Position numbers and translations under genes: made by a program
Notes under the pieces: generated by a model
Told to the model about the DNA's origin: nothing
Seen by the model: only the letters and a program-made list of their open reading frames with translations
Databases searched by the model: none
Source of the DNA: Candidatus Competibacteraceae bacterium
GTDB taxonomy: Bacteria; Pseudomonadota; Gammaproteobacteria; Competibacterales; Competibacteraceae
Direction of reading: 5' to 3'
Length of the DNA stretch: 5,041 nucleotides
Assembly (NCBI GenBank): GCA_020444985.1
Contig: JAGRHK010000161.1
Location: 1-5,041, forward strand
Shown: one piece after another, positions 4,873 to 5,041 of the stretch
Numbering within the stretch: the first letter of the stretch is position 1
Layout of the letters: each line of letters starts with the position of its first letter

Positions 4873-5041
4873 TTGCAAAAAGAAATGCTAGCAGCTCTAA
4901 AAGCTTTTTATCTTGGCTATAGGATTGCCTCATCGCCAATGAAAGAACAAGCAATCGAAAAAATAAAAAAAGCAATCAATATCATCAATCTTAGAACTGG
5001 CCCTGAAGAAAAACTGAGACATGTTTTTTATTTATTACTAT
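4873..5041 (+). CDS. Unknown protein of cassette 3 (3' partial)
   Basis: The frame is open from TTG 4873 to the window edge, 56 codons, beginning MQKEMLAALKAFYLGYRIAS. It is lysine-rich and strongly helical in character (IEKIKKAINIINL), with RHVFYLLL at the cut end. No family is recognised. The strong AGGAG at 4861-4865 and the position directly after attC support a real cassette gene. An ATG at 4885 is in frame but too far from the AGGAG. A competing ATG at 4854 gives only 22 codons. The AT-rich composition matches cassette 2 more than the chromosomal genes. Confidence 0.6.
   Translation, partial: MQKEMLAALKAFYLGYRIASSPMKEQAIEKIKKAINIINLRTGPEEKLRHVFYLLL

Overview
The window looks like a piece of a proteobacterial chromosome, probably gammaproteobacterial, carrying the integrase-proximal end of a decayed sedentary (chromosomal) integron. 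The evidence for the integron is a broken, leftward-reading relic of an integron-type tyrosine recombinase, followed to its right by rightward-reading gene cassettes separated by attC-like recombination sites. The host assignment rests only on the style of the housekeeping proteins and is weak.

Left part (1-2102) is ordinary GC-rich chromosome. It holds the C-terminal third or so of an RND-family efflux permease (plus strand, entering from outside the window) and a complete fructosamine-kinase family gene on the minus strand. The two genes converge with no gap: their TGA stop codons together form the palindrome TGATCA at 1200-1205.

Junction (about 2113-2617). Abutting the kinase start, on the same strand, is the 3' end of an integron integrase-like gene. 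It has a one-base frameshift, the second catalytic Arg is changed to His, and the nucleophilic Tyr and whole N-terminal half are missing. To its right lies roughly 350 bp of AT-richer DNA with no convincing intact gene. It contains two candidate rightward promoters, short overlapping palindromes and a possible frame-broken coding relic. This is where attI and the cassette promoter Pc would be expected, but no clear attI core could be recognised.

Cassette region (2618-5041). Cassette 1 encodes a 104-residue membrane protein with two CxxC pairs flanking a two-helix membrane hairpin. It ends in a long (about 158 bp), GC-rich candidate attC. Cassette 2 (3162-4844, about 1.68 kb) is bounded by two identical GTTAGGC core sites. 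It carries a tight two-gene operon: a four-helix membrane protein of unknown family, then 3 bp later a soluble metallo-beta-lactamase-fold protein resembling the C-terminal hydrolase domain of ComEC/Rec2. Cassette 2 ends in a textbook 81-bp attC. Cassette 3 begins just after it with a strong ribosome-binding site and a probable TTG start, and runs off the window.

The most interesting element is the two-gene membrane-protein plus MBL-hydrolase cassette. A self-contained pair of this kind, mobilised as one cassette in an integron, is a plausible but unproven phage-defence or nucleic-acid/nucleotide-processing module. The relic integrase suggests the array can no longer be rearranged by its own enzyme.
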